A stretch of 64,000 bases of DNA from an uncultured Bacteroidales bacterium (GTDB taxonomy: Bacteria > Bacteroidota > Bacteroidia > Bacteroidales > Muribaculaceae): assembly GCA_902785925.1 (NCBI GenBank), contig CADAAI010000003.1, positions 61,164-125,163 on the forward strand, read 5' to 3'. Shown here in pieces: positions 61,323 through 64,000 of this stretch (position 1 is the stretch's first letter; every line of letters begins with the position of its first letter). The notes below the pieces were generated by a model, which had not been told where the DNA came from, did not search any database, and saw only the letters and a list, made by a program, of their open reading frames with translations. A program made the translations under genes and the position numbers.

Positions 61323-61973
61323 ATGACCGAGAGAGCTATTAAAGGCGTATTGTTTGACCTCGATGGAGTGTTGATTGACACCGAGGGAACTTACACGCAG
61401 TTTTGGGAGGCGGTAGACCGTCGCTTTCCCACTGGCGTGGAGGGCTTCGCGCAAGTGATAAAAGGGTCGAACCTACATAACATCCTGCACACCTATTTCC
61501 CCACTGAGGAGATGCATGCGCAAGTAACCGAGATGCTCGACGACTTCCAGCGCGACATGCATTACGACTATTTTCCTGGCGCCATCGAGCTGCTTGAGGA
61601 TCTTAGAAGCAAGGACATTGCATGCTGCATAGTTACCAGTAGCGACAAGAGAAAGATGGAGTCGTTATATAGGCAGCATCCCGACTTCCCAAGTCATTTC
61701 CAAGCCATTGTCACAGGCAACATGGTGAGCGTGCCCAAGCCCTCACCCGAGTGTTTCTTGCTTGGTGCCAAGATGCTAAGAATTGACATTAAAGACTGCG
61801 TAGTGATTGAAGACTCAATCAACGGACTGAAAGCTGGCATGGCAAGTGGCGCACACGTGATAGGCCTTCACACTACTTGTTCTCGCGAGGCCATCTCTCC
61901 CCATTGCCATATGGTGGCTCCCTCCATTGGAAACATTACAGCGCAATCAATATTAAACATCATAAACTCATGA
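61323..61973 (+). CDS. HAD family phosphatase (beta-phosphoglucomutase-like)
   Basis: The protein has 216 residues. FDLDGVLIDTE at 11-21 holds the nucleophile and acid (D12, D14), CCIVTSSDKRKM is motif II, VPKPSPECFL is motif III with the Lys, and CVVIEDSINGLKAG is motif IV. The substrate is a phosphorylated metabolite. It overlaps the next gene by four bases. Confidence 0.85.
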   Translation: MTERAIKGVLFDLDGVLIDTEGTYTQFWEAVDRRFPTGVEGFAQVIKGSNLHNILHTYFPTEEMHAQVTEMLDDFQRDMHYDYFPGAIELLEDLRSKDIACCIVTSSDKRKMESLYRQHPDFPSHFQAIVTGNMVSVPKPSPECFLLGAKMLRIDIKDCVVIEDSINGLKAGMASGAHVIGLHTTCSREAISPHCHMVAPSIGNITAQSILNIINS

Positions 61974-62449
61974 AACTAAAGACATTACTAACTGCAGCAC
62001 TCATCGCTGCGATATCGATAGGATTTGCTTCTTGCAACGGAAACAAGAACAACGAGCAATCTAGCAAAGAAGAGGCTCCAACTAGTCAAGTAATTGATAA
62101 CAAGGATGAGATGACATTCCTGCACTCTTTCCTTGACAAATATCTCACCTTAAGCGGTAAAGATGCTCAAGAGCTTGCAAAAAGCCACCTCACCGAGGAC
62201 TTCTACAGCCGCTACATTGAGCTGTGCAGCAACAAGGACGACGTTGTCGACCTCATTTGTGAAGTTGCCATGGACGAGAAGGTCGAGAAAGTAGACACCA
62301 TCATGAAAGGTATCGAAGATCCCAGCAGCTTTATCGTTCAGGTTGAAGTGACAGGTGTTGACGGTAAACCCTTCACCACCCAGTATGACATGACAGTGGT
62401 AAATGAAAATGGCAAGTTCAAACTTAGCGACAGCCAAATTAATGATTAG
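61970..62449 (+). CDS. DUF3828-like lipoprotein
   Basis: The protein has 159 residues from ATG 61970. Its lipobox is GFASC (about residue 21). After a Gln/Ser-rich linker comes a small alpha-beta domain with FLHSFLDKYLTLSGKDAQEL and SHLTEDFYSRYIEL, close to the DUF3828/NTF2-like lipoproteins of Bacteroidetes. Function unknown; located in the periplasm or on the outer membrane. Confidence 0.65.
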   Translation: MKLKTLLTAALIAAISIGFASCNGNKNNEQSSKEEAPTSQVIDNKDEMTFLHSFLDKYLTLSGKDAQELAKSHLTEDFYSRYIELCSNKDDVVDLICEVAMDEKVEKVDTIMKGIEDPSSFIVQVEVTGVDGKPFTTQYDMTVVNENGKFKLSDSQIND

Positions 62450-62510
62450 TGCTTAAAACGATAATTGAGGATTATCAAAATAAACAACTAATAACTAAAA
62501 CTAACATATC

Positions 62511-63863
62511 ATGAAACGTAAGAGTTTAAACCGACGTGAATTTCTCAAGAGAGCAGGCATTGTGACAGGTGGAGCAATGGCAATGATGGCATTTGAGCCC
62601 TTCACTAGCTTTGCTAAGACTGGTGATGACAAAGCTACTGGTGAGAACAATATGACCTACCGCACCCAACATGGCACTGGCGAGAAGATATCGCTGCTCG
62701 GCTTTGGCATGATGCGCTTGCCACGCGATAACCAAGAGCTAGTTAATCAGCTTGTTGACTATGCTATAGCCCATGGCATTAACTACTTCGACACTGCACC
62801 AATATATGGTCGCGGTCTCAACGAGGAAATTGTGGGTAATGCCCTGAGTCGCCACCCACGCGACAAGTACTACGTTGCAACCAAGATGTCGAACTATGAC
62901 GAAAAGCTTTGGGACCTGGAAGAAGCCAAGAAGATGTATTACAACTCGTTTGAGAAGCTGCGCGTCGATCACATCGATTATTACCTAATGCATGGTATAG
63001 GTCAAGACGGACTCAAGACATTTGAGAACCGTTTCATCAACAACGGATTGCTCGACTTCCTGTTAAAGGAGCGTGAGGCTGGCAAGATTCGCCACTTGGG
63101 ATTTTCCTATCATGGTAACGTGGAGGTTTTTGACTGGCTAGTCGACCATAACGATACCTATCACTGGGATTTCGTACAGATACAGATGAACTTCCTCGAC
63201 TGGCGCCACGCCTCGCTGAACAATGAAGGACGTAAGAAAGATGCCGATGCCGAATATTTGTATAACAAACTCGCCAAAGCTGGAATCCAAGCTGTTGTGA
63301 TGGAGCCATTCCGTGGTGGCGCCCTTTCAAAGATGCCAGAAGACTGCGTGGCACAGCTTAAGGCAATGCGCCCCAACGATACAGTAGCCCAATGGGCATT
63401 TCGCTGGGTAAGTTCGCATCCCAATATCCTTACCACTCTGAGTGGTATGAACGTCATGGAGCACTTGGTAGAAAATGTAGCCACCCACTCGCCACTAGAG
63501 CCTTGCACTGTTGCCGAGAACGAGTTGCTCGAGAAGATTGCCGACACCATGCAAGGAATCCCAACTGTGCCTTGCACTGCGTGCGCTTATTGCATGCCTT
63601 GCCCCTATGGTGTTGACATTCCAGGCAACTTTACCTTCTACAACGAAGCGATGAACAATAAACTGCTACCGTTACCCGAGAAGTCGAGTCCCGACTACAC
63701 AAAGAAGCAGAAGCTGTTTGCTGATCAATATATCAAGCACTTCCCTGCTGGTGCTCGAGCCAACCAGTGTATGGACTGCGAAGAGTGCCTGAAGAAGTGC
63801 CCACAGCAGATTCGCATCCCCAACCAGTTGAGCCGTATCAACAACATTCTGCGTGGGAGATAA
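62511..63863 (+). CDS. Tat-exported aldo/keto reductase with iron-sulfur motifs
   Basis: The protein has 450 residues. SLNRREFLKRAGIVTGG at 4-20 is a twin-arginine signal (R-R-E-F-L-K). The aldo/keto reductase barrel covers about 45-350, with LLGFGMMRLP, FDTAPIYGRG and the catalytic Asp/Tyr/Lys/His set. The C-terminal part has C-x2-C-x2-C-x3-C clusters (CTACAYCMPCPYG and CMDCEECLKKCPQQ) typical of YccK/DUF-type reductases with 4Fe-4S domains. It reduces an unknown carbonyl substrate outside the cytoplasm. Promoter not found. Confidence 0.9.
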   Translation: MKRKSLNRREFLKRAGIVTGGAMAMMAFEPFTSFAKTGDDKATGENNMTYRTQHGTGEKISLLGFGMMRLPRDNQELVNQLVDYAIAHGINYFDTAPIYGRGLNEEIVGNALSRHPRDKYYVATKMSNYDEKLWDLEEAKKMYYNSFEKLRVDHIDYYLMHGIGQDGLKTFENRFINNGLLDFLLKEREAGKIRHLGFSYHGNVEVFDWLVDHNDTYHWDFVQIQMNFLDWRHASLNNEGRKKDADAEYLYNKLAKAGIQAVVMEPFRGGALSKMPEDCVAQLKAMRPNDTVAQWAFRWVSSHPNILTTLSGMNVMEHLVENVATHSPLEPCTVAENELLEKIADTMQGIPTVPCTACAYCMPCPYGVDIPGNFTFYNEAMNNKLLPLPEKSSPDYTKKQKLFADQYIKHFPAGARANQCMDCEECLKKCPQQIRIPNQLSRINNILRGR

Positions 63864-63904
63864 ATAAATACGGAATGCACATAAAAAGAGCGAAAAATGC
63901 TAAA

Positions 63905-64000
63905 TGAAGTGCCCCCCAAAAGTTGGACGTTAAATTAGACGTTAATTATTTAAATTCTTATAGTAATGAGTCCGGTATTGTATCGGGCTCATTCCTTTTA
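63905..64000. mobile_element. terminus of an IS3-family element, cut by the window edge
   Basis: TGAAGTGCCCCCCAAAAGTT at 63905 resembles the terminal inverted repeat of Bacteroidetes IS3 elements (x-TGx-CCCCxAAAAGTT). Inside it, AATGAGTCCGGTA (63965-63977) pairs fully with TATCGGGCTCATT (63981-63993), a hairpin that would stop read-through. The transposase is outside the window. Confidence 0.5.

Overview
The window looks like a Bacteroidales chromosome, probably a gut Muribaculaceae- or Prevotellaceae-like species. The signs are promoters of the Bacteroidetes form (TTTG, about 20 bp, then TAnnTTTG), start codons without clear Shine-Dalgarno sequences, a BspA-like leucine-rich protein with a dockerin, C-terminal sorting tails of the type IX kind, and families largely confined to this phylum such as DUF3871.

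Positions 1 to about 28.9 kb are accessory DNA. The left part (1-9.3 kb) has a replication module: a primase-polymerase-like gene with a 52-codon gene before it, a separate DUF3987-type ATPase with a membrane anchor, a radical SAM gene in between, a degenerate HNH homing-endonuclease-like gene, and an AT-rich orphan gene for a 698-residue protein. Two repeat arrays sit in its intergenic regions. From 9.5 to 17.4 kb is a compact, phage-like run on the plus strand: tiny genes, DUF3871, an ERF single-strand annealing protein, a PD-(D/E)XK nuclease, a zinc-ribbon protein, an M20/M28-like metallopeptidase, several small unknown genes and a small serine recombinase. From 17.6 to 20.0 kb lies a bacterial ubiquitin-like conjugation operon (two-domain Ubl, E2-like/E1 fusion, DUF6527) behind a leader that can fold. 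From 20.4 to 28.8 kb, all on the minus strand, come a Fic protein, a C69 dipeptidase, an AAA ATPase, a NimA-like flavin protein, a RhuM-Fic/Doc fusion and a 620-residue tyrosine recombinase that ends next to a tRNA-Ala(GGC) gene. That tRNA is the likely integration site. The other end of the element was not found.

From 29 kb on the DNA looks chromosomal. ybaK-aroC-yhcC form an operon; aroC carries a strange repeat-derived internal segment. After a 1.1 kb repeat-rich gap come a secreted GH2 enzyme, an M64 peptidase and an outer-membrane protein, then DUF362, a duplicated YdcZ-type transporter, an acetyltransferase, a PgeF-type enzyme, a fucose-isomerase-like protein and a His-rich COG0523 GTPase. 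Next are a secreted adhesin-like protein, three glycosyltransferase genes around a divergent promoter, a thioredoxin-fold lipoprotein without redox cysteines, a BspA-like protein and a class A acid phosphatase.

The last large unit (53.1-60.2 kb) is a YbhGFSR/CecR-like efflux operon: TetR, TolC-like, HlyD-like lipoprotein, two ABC ATPases and two ABC-2 permeases. Its promoter is bracketed by two matching inverted repeats. It is followed by an outer-membrane phospholipase A, a HAD phosphatase, a lipoprotein and a Tat-exported aldo/keto reductase with iron-sulfur motifs. The window ends inside what looks like the terminus of an IS3-family element.
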